A DNA stretch of 64,000 nucleotides from Xanthostigma xanthostigma (GCA_963575645.1 OY754468.1:19182465-19246464), one strand, 5' to 3'; counted from the stretch's first letter, positions 22,188 to 35,384 are shown. Notes: generated from the sequence alone by a model not told the origin. Program-made: numbers and translations.

Positions 22188-23523
22188 ATGTAAAATTATT
22201 TATACATACATTGTTTATATGATTGTATGATCTTTGATATTGAATATTTATTGTAACAGCAAAGAGTATTGTGTTGTGTGTTCACTATATAGATGTACAT
22301 GAACTACTGTTGTGTAGGTTTCACTGTTAAAATCAGTTGTGTCGAAAATCTATGAGCTTGCTGAGTCAATCCGTTTTTCGCAAAATCCTTTGGCATTGGG
22401 TAGATCAATACCGTTGTAAGTGAAGACAGAAATTTGCATCTGAAATTCTCGCTGTTTACAGACGTTTAATCATCTTCGTTAAAATAATTATAATTGTGAT
22501 TTCTTTGTTTTTAATGTCCAACTCACAAAAAAAAATATAGTTGTTAAGAACACAGTACAACTTGGATGATTGAATTTGGTAATCTTAGATTTTTAGACAC
22601 AACGAACTTTGATGGTAATATAACTATACACAACATTAGTTTATCGAAAATAAGGATTACACTTCATTAAAATTATTGATTCGAATATTATTTGAAATTA
22701 TTAGTAAACTAGAGTACACTAGATATGCTCAACATCAGCATAATTTATTAATTTTTTGCTTTCCCATATACGGAGTACATCGTACGAAAATTCAATATTG
22801 CATTTTTGGCGAAATTACACGTTTTCAAAACCCCGTTAGCCCGAAAAGGTGACATGTAAAAATATTGCTGTCTGTTCGTCCGCTATGTGCTCACACTTTC
22901 GATTCTATTCTTTGGATGCTCAGTGTATGAATAATTTACTGTGCCGTTAATTTTTTAACAAAGTCAGCTTTGACAAAAATTTAACAGTGCTGTTAATTGT
23001 AACACTGGCCATACAGAATAGCGCCATTAGAGTCCAAATAGCTGAATCGATTTTGCTCAAATTTTGCAAATCGCAAAAGTGTTTCTAGCTCAAAATGGTA
23101 TACTCCCTAGTTTCTCCTAGAAAATGCAAGAAGGGAGATTGGGGGGCGCGGGTCAACTGTGTTGTGCCTACTCCTATATGGAAAAGTTAGCCCGAGTTGT
23201 GTCGGACCGTTTATTTTTAATATTTTAAGTACACGACCATAATTTTGAATATGATCACGAAGCCATAAAATTCACCATAGAAATAATCCTTTAAATATTA
23301 ATAATTCGTGTTCTGATTTCATATTATTTTGTTATTTCATATATTCTAATATCATATTATATCAGAAAAATTATGTACAAATCATATTGTGAGTAATATA
23401 GGAAAAATATCCGTACGGAATACTTTTAATACATGTTTTATTTGAATATTATTTTTCAGCGTTGGCCCTAGTTCAGCGTGATAGTTTTCCCACTGACATT
23501 TTTCAGTATACTTACGAATTTTA
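22188..23523. other. Intergenic sequence after the beta-subunit gene
   Basis: AT-rich, with no confident gene or element. A stretch with GCGCCATTAGAG near 23020 may be repeat-derived. Confidence 0.4.
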
Positions 23524-23525
23524 TA

Positions 23526-24195
23526 CAGGGTCCGGCAGGGAGGTATGGTGTTTTTGAAAAGACTGTCATACACTTATTTTCGACTGTACTTATTTGAAAA
23601 TTTATTATTTATTCGTTAAGCTCTCGAACGACCATAATCTCTTATGGGTGGAAATGAAGATCCAACTGTAACATTCTGTGAGACCGACGAGGGCTGGTTT
23701 CTTGTCTCAAAGATCCTGTTCTTTGAAAACTGTTCATTCATTTCATAATGGCATGTTTCGGTATGCGACTGTGACGACCAACATTGAAATGCAAGGGTGT
23801 AGGCTTTCAAGGCCGGTGTTGTTCCAGATATTTGGTTGCCGGGCTTGGAGGACCCTTCGCCCGCTACCACATCGGCTTTGATGATGTCTACCGCAGTTGT
23901 AGACGAAACGACAGGTAGAAATACCAATGAACCAAGGCTTATAAGCCCGGAAACACAGAAGATTTGGAACATTAAAATGATTCCGTAATTGACGTTGTGT
24001 GAGGAACTACAGAGTGACTAGTTTCAATGAAGATATAAACGAAAACATGGTGTGTGACAGACCATGGCTCCATTGCAACTGAAATAACTATCACTATATC
24101 CAACGAGTAGATATTGACCATTCTAAAAACATTTGGTCAACTACATCACGCATGGCAGTCTTTTCAAAAACACTATACCTTCCTGCCGGACCCTG
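23526..24195. mobile_element. Mariner-type TIR element with an unknown ORF
   Basis: The left end CAGGGTCCGGCAGGGAGGTA and the right end, the complement of CAGGGTCCGGCAGGAAGGTA, pair for about 45 bp and extend to AAAAGACTGTCAT. TA precedes the left end. TG follows the right, so one side of the duplication has changed. Confidence 0.82.
23616..23972 (-). CDS. Unknown 118-residue ORF with signal-peptide-like start
   Basis: The frame starts MFQIFCVSGLISLGSLVFLP, a plausible secretory signal or membrane anchor, and then reads VVSSTTAVDIIKADVVAGEG. It is serine/threonine-rich after that and has no domain I know. It lies wholly inside the TIR element at 23526-24195, on the minus strand, and its base composition is richer in G and C than its surroundings. 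It could be a captured host exon, part of a transposon protein, or chance. No splice sites were established. There is no second copy in the window with which to test constraint. Confidence 0.25.
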   Translation of the reverse strand: MFQIFCVSGLISLGSLVFLPVVSSTTAVDIIKADVVAGEGSSKPGNQISGTTPALKAYTLAFQCWSSQSHTETCHYEMNEQFSKNRIFETRNQPSSVSQNVTVGSSFPPIRDYGRSRA

Positions 24196-26099
24196 TGTAT
24201 CATTAGTAATAATAAAACTGTAAAAGGAGACGGCATGTAGTTCCGCCACAACACTCTTAAAGCCCTAGTCCTGTTTCACTGAAATGGTTTTTATATTCGG
24301 CTTCGCTCGCGTTAAGGGTTTCCATGAAAATAAAGTATCTTTTTATACAAAATCAACAGCTTTTGAAAGTTTTCAGATTTTTTTATGTCTTTTTTACCAA
24401 CATCACTTGAGAAATGCCGAACCGATTTTAATGAAACTTTGTATAAGTAGTAAATTCGACTACTGGTACTTTTACGTTTAGACTTATCTTATCTGGCTAC
24501 GATCAGGTTAATTAGGCTAAGGCTCCTCTCAAAATCAACCTTAAAATGATAGACATTTGGCAGCCATTGAATGAAGTGCATCAAGTCAGTGCCTTGGAGT
24601 GGGGAATAATTAAACGTTAATTGTATATTATTTAATATGTTCTCTGCAAGATGTCATCTCTACAAACAGGTAAGAAAGGATTCCGTTAAAATAGGCATAA
24701 ACACGAGCGAAGTCAAAATTCAGTTCCATTGTTGTAAACATCACGAACTGATTGCTATTCGTTAATATGAATCTAGAAATTGAGGTTATTTATGGTTTTC
24801 ATTAGTGGCGGATCTTGCGCAGAAACGACATTTGTATTTCTGCGCAATCGTGTTACGGTAACGTATAAATTTAAATTGATTTTCTTGATTGATGATTGGG
24901 GATCTATCTTCTACCTGCATAACTGTCAAAAAATGATTTCTGGTACGGATATTTTTTATCTAAAGTTTCAGAAATGACTTATTTTTTATAACAATGAGCA
25001 CATTGTGTGAGCTCGTTGATTATAATAACAATAACATTTCGAATGTTTTTATTTTTAAGCAATGTTTTCTCCATTTATATTTACGTAGGAATCACAATCA
25101 TTGATTAAGCATGTTTTCCATTTTTATTATTTTTTTTTCTTTTAATTATAGTGTTCATTTATTTTCAACTAACAAACCGTAAAATGTGCCTGAAATCTGC
25201 AGTTTATAATAATAGAGAAAAGTATAAAGGAAGTATATTTTTGACACAAAATAATTCATTAGATTTTAACAAAAAAATAATCGTAAAAATATAGATCTCA
25301 TTGGAATAAAAACAAAATTGTTATTATACTGGAGATAATGTTTTGCCTTAACCATTTTTTTAAATTTTAAGTTTTCGGATTGCATACTAAATAACACCAT
25401 TTAATTTATTATGGAAAATATTTTTTTTCAGTCTCATTTTTCATATTAAGAAAAATCAAAATGCCACAAGAAGGCCTTTTAACATATTTGCCTTACACCC
25501 AAAATAATTTCTCTCTATGATTTTAATTGATTTTTTTTAAAAATAAACAAAAATTTTAAATTATAAAATGTTCGAGTTGATGTTAATATGATATAAAACT
25601 GGAGCCTTTATGCAAAATAGAACTAAATTCCACATGTTCGAATATAAAACGAAATTAGTAGTTAATTTATGCGCCGTTTCTTTCTTCTCTAATAAGTGAA
25701 TGATTTTAAGTATTTATTATTTTAGCAATATTTGTCATTAGTTTATGTTTCATTTGTCATTCATTGCACAGTAAATCATTTGTTATTAGTCATAAGAATC
25801 AATTTTTTAAAAATCGTTTAAAAATGTAACACCGCTTTTTTGTTATATAGGTAGTGTTTTAAAACACCTTTCGAAAACTGCCTCCTTAATATTAATTGTT
25901 ATTTTCAGTGCATATTTTTTTTCACATGGAGCATTTTAATTAGAACGTTTGTTGAATCTTAGTATTATATTTAGAAAAATAAGACGAACAAATTGTAGTA
26001 GAATATTTTACTCCTAGATTGTAATTAAAAAATAGGCAAAATAATGTGCTTCAAAAATTTACGTTTGTTGATTTTATGTACAGTTTGTCCCAGACATGC
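24196..26099. other. Intergenic sequence with degenerate repeats
   Basis: Positions 24270-24560 contain the ACCGATTTTAATGAAACTTT phrase common in degenerate insect Helitron-like repeats. A small hairpin lies at 24815-24847 (TTGCGCAGAAA and its complement). The rest is very AT-rich with no frame of interest. Confidence 0.4.
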
Positions 26100-26109
26100 C
26101 TGTATCAAA

Positions 26110-26342
26110 GGGCGTATGCAAAATTTTGTTCAAAGGAGGGAGTACGGGTTTTGAAAAACACGGATATCCAGTTATCATTCTATACTGTTTGTACGAACTG
26201 CAATTCGGGGAGTTTTTAGACGCCGAAGTTCATTAACGCGAAATATAAGAGGACTATTATTATTTAAAATTTTTGAATTTTATTCCGTTATTCCAAATCT
26301 CAAAGGGGGGCGGTTGCCCCCCTACTCTGTACGCGCATGCGA
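26110..26342. mobile_element. Probable hAT MITE remnant
   Basis: The left part GGGCGTATGCAAAATTTTGT and the right part CCCCCCTACTCTGTACGCGC show the inverted GGGCGTA/TACGC(G)C pattern seen at hAT MITE ends. Exact ends and duplications were not resolved. Confidence 0.35.
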
Positions 26343-27171
26343 CTGTCTCGATTATTTTTGAATATAACTCCGTCAAAACCAACATTTTCGTAAATGGAAT
26401 GAAATTCTCTACAAGATTTTTGTATAAGCCAGACAGGTCTTTCGTTAACACCACCGTAGGTATTTTTTGTAGTTATTCTTATATACCAGTGCTGCATTAT
26501 AAAATTTTCGAGATAAACACAATAAAGCTTTACAATCAATACAATACAATAATACACGTACCTATAAAAATACTTGATAATGAAATATAGACTTTTATTA
26601 GGTTAATTTCGTAATTTTTTTAATGGAACACTGGTATTTTATTACATGACTAAAAAGCTGGCAAAAGTTCTATCAGAACAGCTAAAAATATACCAACCGT
26701 CCTGAAGTTAAAAGCTGTCTATCTGGTTTATACAGAAATATTGTGGATGATTTATTGCCAACTGTAGAGTTTCATCCTATTTACGAGTAATAAGCTTTGG
26801 TGAAGTTATCTATAATCCCGAAACAAATCTGGGGAGTCGTGTTTGGGACATCTTGTATATTTTTTTTTGTGCATTCAAATTTCCGTCTCTTTGTCAATAA
26901 ACTACAGGTGGCATATGTACAATTAGTTTTTAAATTGTACAATGTAAAAATATATATTTAGATATTATAATATTTATGTAAAAAAATTCTTAAAGTTATT
27001 ACAAATACATCTTGCAGAAATTATATTTTCATATCTGTTGTTTAATAGTAATATCCACAGAACTGCTGTTCTGTGAGTAATATCCCAAAAATCAAACAGG
27101 AACGGTTATTTTTGGCATAAAATTAACCGGGAATAACCATCGTCTGATCGTTCAATTCAAATCGCTAGACG
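26343..27171. other. Intergenic, nothing recognised
   Basis: AT-rich sequence. Overlapping frames on both strands (26260-26590) cover the MITE remnant and have no recognised domain. Confidence 0.4.
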
Positions 27172-27490
27172 CAGTGGCGGCTCGTTAACATTTTAAGAAT
27201 TGTTGACAACAAATTATAATATACATTATATTATTTTGCTATCGCCAAAGTGTTGACTTAATGAGATAGAACTATTCAGTGAACACTTCTAGCATATCTA
27301 CGACAGTGATAGGTGCTTATTTATACTAACGTGCTGACGGTAAATGCAGCACAGAGCTGATCTAAATAACACGCTATAACTTGTGGGCTAGGAGTAACAC
27401 TACACCTGGGGTATGTGATGATGGCGTTTCATGTGCTGCTTGGAGTGCAGGACAGCGCCTAAACGCATGAAAATCTGCATATTATCGATT
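27172..27490 (+). mobile_element. hAT-like MITE, CAGTGGCG family, copy 3 (3'-truncated)
   Basis: It begins CAGTGGCGGCTCGTTAACAT and matches the family interior (ACACTTCTAGCATATC, GACAGTGATAGGTGCTTATT, AACGTGCTGACGGTAAATGC) up to about 27490. The right terminus was not found. Confidence 0.75.
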
Positions 27491-28320
27491 TTGTAGAGTG
27501 TCTAACGGATTAGTACATACAAATTTTAATAAAATGGACAATAGATTTAAAATCTTTTAATATGCCACGATAAGGAGATCCACCAATTTTTACAACACAA
27601 GCAGAATTATTATCTTTCATCACAGCAATCTATAACCTTTTAAAACTGTTTAAAATTTACAAATTTTTTATCCAAGTGTTACAACGCAAGAATGTGTCAT
27701 TATTTCTCTATAATTATTGAATATGAAAAGGAACCAAGATATTTTCTAATTTTATCTAAAAAAACACTAAGGCTTATATTATGAGAAAAACTTTATAAAA
27801 ACACGCTTTTTGTGTCCACATGAATTACACTAACAGGAAAAAACACATTAAATGGAAAAGTGAGCTCAGCTTTAAGTTCTGTGAGCATTAAATACTGAAG
27901 CAACACTTAAATATTTTTATCTCCGAAACGGTAATAAATACAGACCTCCTGATGCGCTCGTTGAATTCAGCGTGTCGTTTTCTATCAGTATACCTACCTA
28001 ATTTGAAATGTATCCGACACGTATTCCAGACTTTCCAGAAAAGCACTTCGAACAGGTCAATCTTCGAAGCGGTAAGTGATACAGAGCAACGGATAGGCTT
28101 GTTGAATTTAACCTGTCATTTTCTATAAGCCTATCGAATTTAAATCGGATCCGAGAGATTTTCCAAAAGTAAATGTATGATTGTTTGCACATCACAATAT
28201 CACATGTAGACTCTAAACTACTGAACCGATTTTGATGAAACTTTTACAGCTTAAAAACATATTAGGCTTTCGATTTAATTAAAAGTACACATATTACACT
28301 GGATAATTTTATTTAGATAC
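27491..28320. repeat. Degenerate repeat units with GTGTCGTTTTCTAT
   Basis: From about 27910, related units recur: TTGAATTCAGCGTGTCGTTT at 27960, a diverged one at 28100, then 28640, 29430 and 30910. Each is followed by sequence resembling AATTTGAAA...CCAGAA. They look like the body of an old, internally tandem repeat. The part from 27491 to 27900 shows nothing recognisable. Confidence 0.5.
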
Positions 28321-28374
28321 TTACTTAAATAACAAATTCTTATTTACGTTTCTGTTTTGCGGAAACGTTGTTGA

Positions 28375-28479
28375 TTTCATCGTTTTGTGTACATTTAAGA
28401 GAGCTAGCCCGGATAATCTTTCCTGTGCCATTAAGGCCCGCAACCAAGATTTTACTCTGCGTAGGGTAGAAAACGGAAA
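28375..28479 (-). pseudogene. hAT transposase C-terminal fragment
   Basis: The minus-strand reading FPFSTLRRVKSWLRALMAQE then RLSGLALLNVHKTMK is the C-terminal dimerisation segment (hATC) of ZMYM1/Ac-like transposases, with the conserved FS.LRR.K.WLR..M.Q.RL.GLALL..H pattern. Only about 35 residues remain and no other part is adjacent, so it is a relic. Confidence 0.8.
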
Positions 28480-29219
28480 AATAATAGATGTGTTCCGAAT
28501 CCTATGCAATGTTCATTTTTTTTTTAAATTTCATTAAGATATATCAGCCTATCGACCTCAGCTAGAAGTGTATTTAAATATCGAATCATCATTTGCACGT
28601 ATATGTATCTCCAAAAAGGAAAATTGTACGAGCGTGTGGATGGGTCAGCTGAATTCAGGGTGTCGTTTTCTGTAAGTATATCGAATTTCAAAAGGAACCG
28701 TTCCAGAATATCCAGAAAAATTGGGAAAGGCTCTATCTTCGAAACGCCATACAAAGAGCTTCTGTGCAAAATTTCATGCTTCTAGAGTTACCGGCTTAGA
28801 CTGTGCAATGCGTGAATTTATACGTCAATTCAGTGTTAGAGTTTTAACTTTTACTAAGTAGATTTAAGCCCCTTTGGGGATGAATTTTTAAAAACCCTTT
28901 CTTACTACACACCTACGTTATATAAGGAACTCCTGTGCAAAATTTCATGCATCTAGACACACCGGTTTAAGCTGTGTGTTGTGTGTCAGCCTTTAGAGGA
29001 ACTTTTTTATTAAGAAATAAAAGCAATTTTTATTAAGATATTTCCAAAAGCGTAAAAATCAGAAATTTGTTATCCGGATCCCAGAACGAACAAAACAACC
29101 GTTAAATGTATTGCATCATTGCATAACATAAGTCTTTATTGGACTGTTCATAGGCGTACACACGGGGGTTGCCAGGAATGTTGTTTTAATAATAAACTCG
29201 GCACTTGTATTTTTTTTTC

Positions 29220-29440
29220 ATGCATTTAGTTAGAGGTGAAATTTCTTGGGCTGTAGTATTTGTAGACGATTTTAATATTTCAGGATTAGGAAATGGTTTT
29301 GTGGAATTTGTTAGCACACAGTACGTATTGAGAATGCGTGTAGAGTGTGATGAGTGTTGACATTTTGACAGAGAGAGTAGAAAAGAATCTCCCAATTTTT
29401 CCTGTCAACTGCCGCGGCCGGTTGGAGTTAAAGTTCATTT
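29220..29440 (+). repeat. Interspersed repeat, ATTTCAGGATTAGGAAATGG family, copy 1
   Basis: It matches 50811-51100 and 60190-60460. Common words are TTGACAGAGAGAGTAGAAA and CTCCCA...TTTTTCCT. The class is unknown and no TIRs were found. Confidence 0.65.
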
Positions 29441-29640
29441 TCTATAAGATTCCTGAATTTGAAAAGTATCTGAAAATTATTCCGGACATTCCAGAAGGAA
29501 ACTAAGAGTTCTTCGTGCATGTCTGTATGCACTAAGCTAGTTGGGGTCCTGTAGGGTGTAACAGATTCAGGAACACTAAACGACTAATTCGTGTTAATTA
29601 TTGATTTGACAAAAAATCTAGAACTTGTTATTCACTCTCA

Positions 29641-30430
29641 TCTTCTGTATATATAAAAGGAAACCGTGACTGATTGACTGATTGACTGACTGACTGGTCT
29701 ATCAAGCACATCTCAAACCGCTGGACTGATTGGGTTGATATTTGGCACATAGATAGTAATTATGACGTAGGCACCCACTAAGAACGGATTTTTGAAAATT
29801 CAAACCATAAAAGGGTGTAACGGGGGTTTAAAATATGAATGGAGAATCAACATACAGCTCAAACCATTGTACGGATTGGGCTAAAATTTGGCACACAGAT
29901 ACTTATTATAACGTAGGCATCCGCTAAGAACGAATTTTTGAAAATTCAACCCCTAAAAGGGTGTAACGGAGGTTCAAAATTTGCATGGAGAAATCATATA
30001 AGATAGATGTATCAATTCGAAAATGCGCAGGATTACTCCTGTCAACAAATAAATAAACACGTGTTCCGAGATTTTTTAAAAACAACCCCGTCAGAGGGTG
30101 AAAAAAAGTAAATAGTCTAAAAATCAACATGGGTGTCATTTTCAAGGTTTGTCGGGGCGTTGATCACGTGAATGTCATCAATTTTGCAATTTATTACACT
30201 TGAACAGACTAGGTGAGCACTAGGAAAATATTTTTGAATATTCACCCCCTAACGGAGTTAAATATTTTATCTATAAATTAAAAAAAATGTCAAATGCCGC
30301 CAAATTTTACATGATTTTAAAAATTTCAGACCTCCAATAAATAGTCAACAAACAATACTGTAAGGCTCCACTACTGTTGTAGAAAACATTGATTCCATCT
30401 CAATCGCGTGCAGAGCCGCGGGTAGAGGCT
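29641..30430 (+). mobile_element. Helitron (non-autonomous), 3' end clipped
   Basis: The 5' end TCTTCTGTATATATAAAAGG follows an A. The body has tandem phrases (GATTGGG(T/C)T...ATTTGGCACA...AAAAGGGTGTAACGG) repeated twice. The 3' end reads AGAGCCGCGGGTAGAGGCT, where the family ends GGCTAG. The next copy starts immediately, so the final AG seems lost. Confidence 0.7.
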
Positions 30431-30432
30431 AT

Positions 30433-30816
30433 TTATATATATAAAAGAGTTTATCCTCCCTGATTCATCAACGCTCAGGTCAAACCACTTGAGCTATAAA
30501 CTTGAAATTTGGACAGTAGTTTCCTTTTATGACGTAAGCACCCGTTAAGAAGGGGTTTTATGTTGTTGTTTAGTTTGAAGAGGACATTCTTTGGAGATAA
30601 ATATCACTCCCACCCCCAACTCCTGCACAGGAATGAGGGTGACTTGGACATTTTTAGGAACACCTATTTTTATCACAAAAATTATAACTTTTCGGGAAAA
30701 CATATGCAATATTTGCCTGAAAGATTTTTTTACTCGATGCCTCCCTCAACCCCTAATATGCATGTCAAAAGTCGATTTCCATCTCAATCGCGGGCGTAGC
30801 CGCGGGTAGCGGCTAG
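30433..30816 (+). mobile_element. Helitron (non-autonomous), same family
   Basis: The 5' part TTATATATATAAAAGAG and the 3' end CGTAGCCGCGGGTAGCGGCT followed by AG|T match Helitron termini (CTAG then host T). The 3' end resembles that of the preceding copy and the minus-strand terminus at 39353. Confidence 0.72.
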
Positions 30817-31197
30817 TACAGTAATAAGCAAGGTCAATTCTTAATGAGCAAAGGGTAAAAGTATCGGATGACCTTTCCAGAAAAAAGCTTGGAACTGGTG
30901 TATCTCCAATACGAGAACAAGGAATGCGTTTGATGAAATCAGCGTGTAAATTTCCAATAAGCACACCAAATTTGGAAAGTTTCTGAGATATTCCTTTTTT
31001 GTCAAAAAATTGGAAATATGAGTTTTTTTTCGGTACGAAAACAACAATTTAATTAAAAATTTTCTCAAAATCCTACTTTTCAATATTTTGTTATCCGGCT
31101 CCCAGAACCATTTAAGAGGTATTTTTTTGGTAGAAAAATAAAAACATTGTATTAATAGAGGTCGAACTTATAGTGTTATATAAATCGCTTCCACAGT
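30817..31197. repeat. Degenerate repeat unit and spacer
   Basis: Positions 30841-31080 hold another unit of the CAGCGTGTAAATTTCCAATA kind seen at 27910-29530. The rest is unassigned. Confidence 0.4.
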
Positions 31198-31263
31198 CAG
31201 GGCCGAACTAACCCACTTTGGCACCTAGACATTTTTTCTCTTTTTCACAAGAAATAGAACACA

Positions 31264-31640
31264 CAAAAAATATAATAATAATAATAATAATACATTTATT
31301 TAAATAAAACCTCAGGGAGGTGATTTAAACGTCATACATAGTTACATTAAATCATACATAATTACATTAAAATAGTTATAAAAATAGTTCGTCTGTATTA
31401 TAAAACACCTTTTCAATGAGCAAGTCTTTAAGTTTTTTTTTTAATTTAATTAATGGCAGTACGCGGATATTAGTGGGTATATGGTTATATCTTATATACT
31501 TTGATAGCCATATTGTGGGCGCTTTTAACGATATAGGTTTAATTCGTGAAAAGTTTATACTTATTTTGCACACTGTCTGGTTTGGTGGTCATGCATACAC
31601 GCCGCAGTCTGGAACATTTCGGGGTGTTGTTTAACTATTA
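31264..31640 (-). pseudogene. Non-LTR retrotransposon 3' end with (ATT)n tail
   Basis: On the minus strand the frame at 31376-31573 ends TNIRVLPLIKLKKKLKDLLI then EKVFYNTDELF, the same C-terminal tail type as the reverse transcriptase at 99-1365 (ATKFKQKLKSILLETNFYS). A (AAT)n run at about 31270-31292 forms the 3' tail. Heavy 5' truncation is usual for such elements. It carries no catalytic part. Confidence 0.7.
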
Positions 31641-31939
31641 ATGCTGATTCATATATGTAGATGGATGGTAAAAAACAATAAATGAAGCAAACGTAAATAC
31701 ATAGTTTGAAAAACTAAAACAAGTCTTAAATTTTTGATAAAAAATGGTAATAACAACTACACTACTATACTATATGATTAAATAGTAAAAGTCATACTGT
31801 TAAATTATAAATAGTACATGAATTTGCCCTGAAATATTAGTAAAAGTATCAATACTGATAACTACAATTCGTAGTTCAGTTAACTATCAAAATTTACTAT
31901 TTTTCTCAGTTGAGTCGTTTTTGAAATCTGAAAAATAGT

Positions 31940-32638
31940 TAAAAAAAATTGGTTGTCTGTAAAGTCGGTTTACGGACGATAGTTTTACGTGATAACGTAT
32001 TCCGTAATACATAACCTAAACCTCCCAAAATTTGGTTTCAATCCGTTTATCCTTGGTGTCGGAATGATAAGAAATGTCAAAAGTGACGTTTGCAACTGTC
32101 AAAGTATTATGTTCTAATAATAATTAGTTATTCCAATACTTAACTTAGAAGGCGTTGCATTTCACAAAATACTAATGTCAAAAAATTGAATTAAACATTA
32201 GAAATGCAGTCGTTTTCATGTTAAGACAAGACATACGTTATATTCTAATTTCCATGTACGGCAAACAAAGACGACCGACCGCGTCGCGGCATGCATTAGA
32301 CAACATTGCATTTATATTTTATACAGCTATTTTTCTATATAAATTTGTATAAAAAAACTGTTTAGGCAAATTCTGTTATACGAAATCTATGTAAAATGTT
32401 CTCCTCTTTCGTTTAAGACTGGTTTCAAACCGATCTGATTTAAATTGAGCGAGAAATTAGCAAAAAGCACGCACAGGGTCAGGCGGAACGTTACGCGTTA
32501 GGAACGTTCCGTTAGGAACGTTACGTTAGGAACGTTACGACCGTTAGGAACGTTACACTTTTTCGTACATGCAGCCGGTGTTTTATCAATTTATAAGATT
32601 GGTGATTCATCAATTTATAAGACGTTATCACGTCAAAA
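31940..32638. repeat. Unclassified interspersed repeat, copy 2
   Basis: It closely matches 4107-4777. The differences are few, except for an expansion of the TTAGGAACG array (about 32488-32560) and an extra ATATTTTAT near 32310. Both copies keep the inverted ACGTGATAACGT words. Confidence 0.85.
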
Positions 32639-32884
32639 GTCAATTCAATATGTATTTTTTTCCGTGTATAAAAATAATTCTAAATTATCGGAAAAATTAG
32701 TTTTTAATAAGATGAAACATAAAAACATATTTTCTTTAGATTTTGGAATAACCATATAAAAAAATACATTTGTGTTTATTTGTTTATTACACAGTTGTCC
32801 AACAGTTTGACCGGGTCCTTCTCAAAACCGGGCCCTAGACATTTGTCTCATTTGTCTGTATGATAATCCGGCCCTGCCCACAGT

Positions 32885-35384
32885 ATTGCAATATCTATTA
32901 CATAATAGTTTTAAAATTCGTCTTTGACAAAATATAAATAACCCAGGTATCAGGAGAGCAGTTTTAAGATAAATCAATATTATCAATTCTACTGTTTTGT
33001 ATACAACATAATTATTGTACGTAAACAAAACATTTTTGCAGAAAACAACCAAATTATTTAAAAGTTTAAAGGAAAGGGTTCTTTGTACTTCGCACCAATT
33101 GTATTGATGATGTCACGCCACGGAATATTCGTTGTTTTTGGTTTGTGAAAATTAACGATTTCTTACAAAATTAGAATGAAGTATGTTGAATGCTGATGGT
33201 AGATCTTTTTTTTTATTTTTTCAGCCTCATTGTTTCAATTTATAAATTTTTATCGGTTTGTGATTATTAATTTTGACCGTGGATTTTAATATAATAAACA
33301 ATTTTTATTTAAACCTAATTGTTCATTGCAATGACAAAATTTTTTATTTATTACAAAAAAAAGTTGTAGACTGATTAAAATAATATGGTATCTTTATTTT
33401 AATTAGTATACCAACTTGAAGTAAACGACATTTGGGCAGGTACACCTTTCTCGTATTGACATTTAATAAAATATATATATTTTTTTTACAATAATTCAGC
33501 AACCTTCACAGATTTTAAAAGGTCACAAAATGGACGCATAAATTAGTGCATTTTTGTTCGACAGTCGGTTTGCTTCCTTTTATAAACTCTATTGAAAACT
33601 AATAAATATTTTTAACACTCAAACTTCAAAAGTCAGCCCTAAACTACGTATAATTAGTATTCAGGGCAGTCCCGCAGTCCGCATCTTCAATCGCAGGCAA
33701 TTTCTGCTGTTTTTTTTTAATTATCCAAGATTTGTTCGAACGCGTGTTCTATGTCTCCAGAGAATCGCTAAGCGTCTTAAAAACAGCTATTTGAGAACAT
33801 TCAATTTTACGTTAAAAAAGGTAAATTTAATTCTGAAAGCTGATTACTTCTCGAACATATTATATTTTGATCAACGAATATCTTCAATTGTCACAGCAAT
33901 AAAAGGCGCGAAACCCATAAAATAATATGTAACGTTATTTCAAAACGCCGTATTTATTAAGTTATTTACCAAATTTTAAATTGAAAGCTTTGGAAAAAAC
34001 CTTTACCAAAGTTTGCAATCATAGAGTTTTAGTGTAAAAAATCTGTCTAGGAATCCATAAGAAATAAATAACCTACAGGAGATATTTTGTCCCATCGCTG
34101 AAGATGTCAACATAGGAATAATCGTTATTTCATAAAGCATAAGGAATAACAAAAAAAAAAAAAAAACAACGTAAAAATTATGTTTATTTCGATGCAATAA
34201 ATCTACCATATTTATGTATGAAAAAAAAAATTTTCAAATTTTTTATAAAACTAAATTTTCTCACAAGTTCATAATTAAAAAAACTAGGTACATTCAAACT
34301 ATTTTAATCACGATGTAACTCTAAAAAAACAGGCATTTTTTAATAAAATCATTAGGTACATGTGAATCACTTATTAACTAACAAAAAGTCATAGTGACAA
34401 TTACTAAATCTTTATTATTCAGACTGAACTCACTTATATTTTGCTCCATTAAGTGGTGGTAGAAGTTATAAACATTTTCGCTGTCAATAATAGTCTATTT
34501 TTCTGTCTAGATACCTATTTGTATAATGTTAACTCTATCGAAATTTTTATTTGAAGGTATTAATATATTTAATAACAAGTCACACAGATGCGTCTTGCGG
34601 CTTAGACCCGCAGGCCGTAGATAGTCCTTTGAATATGTCTAAGCTCAGATTTGTATAATAGTGGCTTTTTCTTTATACAACAACAGGATTACTTTAAAAA
34701 CACATTTCACTTATAACAATGAAATATATTTATTTATTAATCAATTTTTGTCACGACCAAAACTACCGCGGTCGTTATTCGGAACGATACAATGGTCGTT
34801 GCGAGTGCCATGTGGACTCCATATGACAAGCAAACACTAGTTTTGAACGATCCAATGAAGTAATGCAGAAACTATATCGGTTCAATATTTGTAAAATCAA
34901 GTTTAGAATCAAATGACTGTCTGATAGTCTCTCGTATATGTAAGCGTCTATGTATAGTGATAACCATTATTTATTAGTTATTACCATTTTATTTTATTGC
35001 CATTGTTTTTTGACAATTTTCCCAGATCATTTTACACTATTGTTTTTAGTCTGACCTTCTGTCATGTGTTTTATTTGATCAATTCATTATTACCATGAAC
35101 CCAGACAATTAGAGCTATTTGAAGTTAAATTTTAAAAAGATACAAACAAATTGTAGATAAAATCGTTGTCAGTTTTATTTATTTGACTATTATAAACACC
35201 TATCCCTCAGGTTACAATCTAAATAGTCCTCAAAATGAAACACGGACAAGCTGTGTAATAAATAAAGATATAGACCAAAAAGATGATATTCACAGAACAG
35301 TAAGTTCTGTGATGATAATTTTAGATACATTTCGAGGTATTCTTAAAAGCTGATAATCGTTGTAATTATTACTTTTTGTTATTA
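32885..35384. other. Intergenic, nothing recognised
   Basis: About 2.5 kb of AT-rich sequence without a convincing gene, RNA or element end. It may contain upstream regulatory sequence for the cuticle gene, but nothing can be shown from one sequence. Confidence 0.45.

Larger units (their letters stand above)
31198..32876. mobile_element. hAT element hosting two other repeats
   Basis: The left end CAGGGCCGAACTAACC and the right end TAATCCGGCCCTG form short TIRs. The flanks TCCACAGT (31190-31197) and CCCACAGT (32877-32884) are an 8-bp duplication with one mismatch. A CCTAGACATTT phrase is repeated near each end. Inside are a retrotransposon 3' end and repeat copy 2. No transposase frame remains. 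Confidence 0.8.

Noticed and set aside
24815..24847. Hairpin TTGCGCAGAAA as a microRNA precursor
   Set aside because: The 11-bp stem is too short, and there is no further pairing.
26260..26590. Overlapping frames on both strands
   Set aside because: They overlap the MITE remnant at 26110-26342, show no domain and have no splice context.
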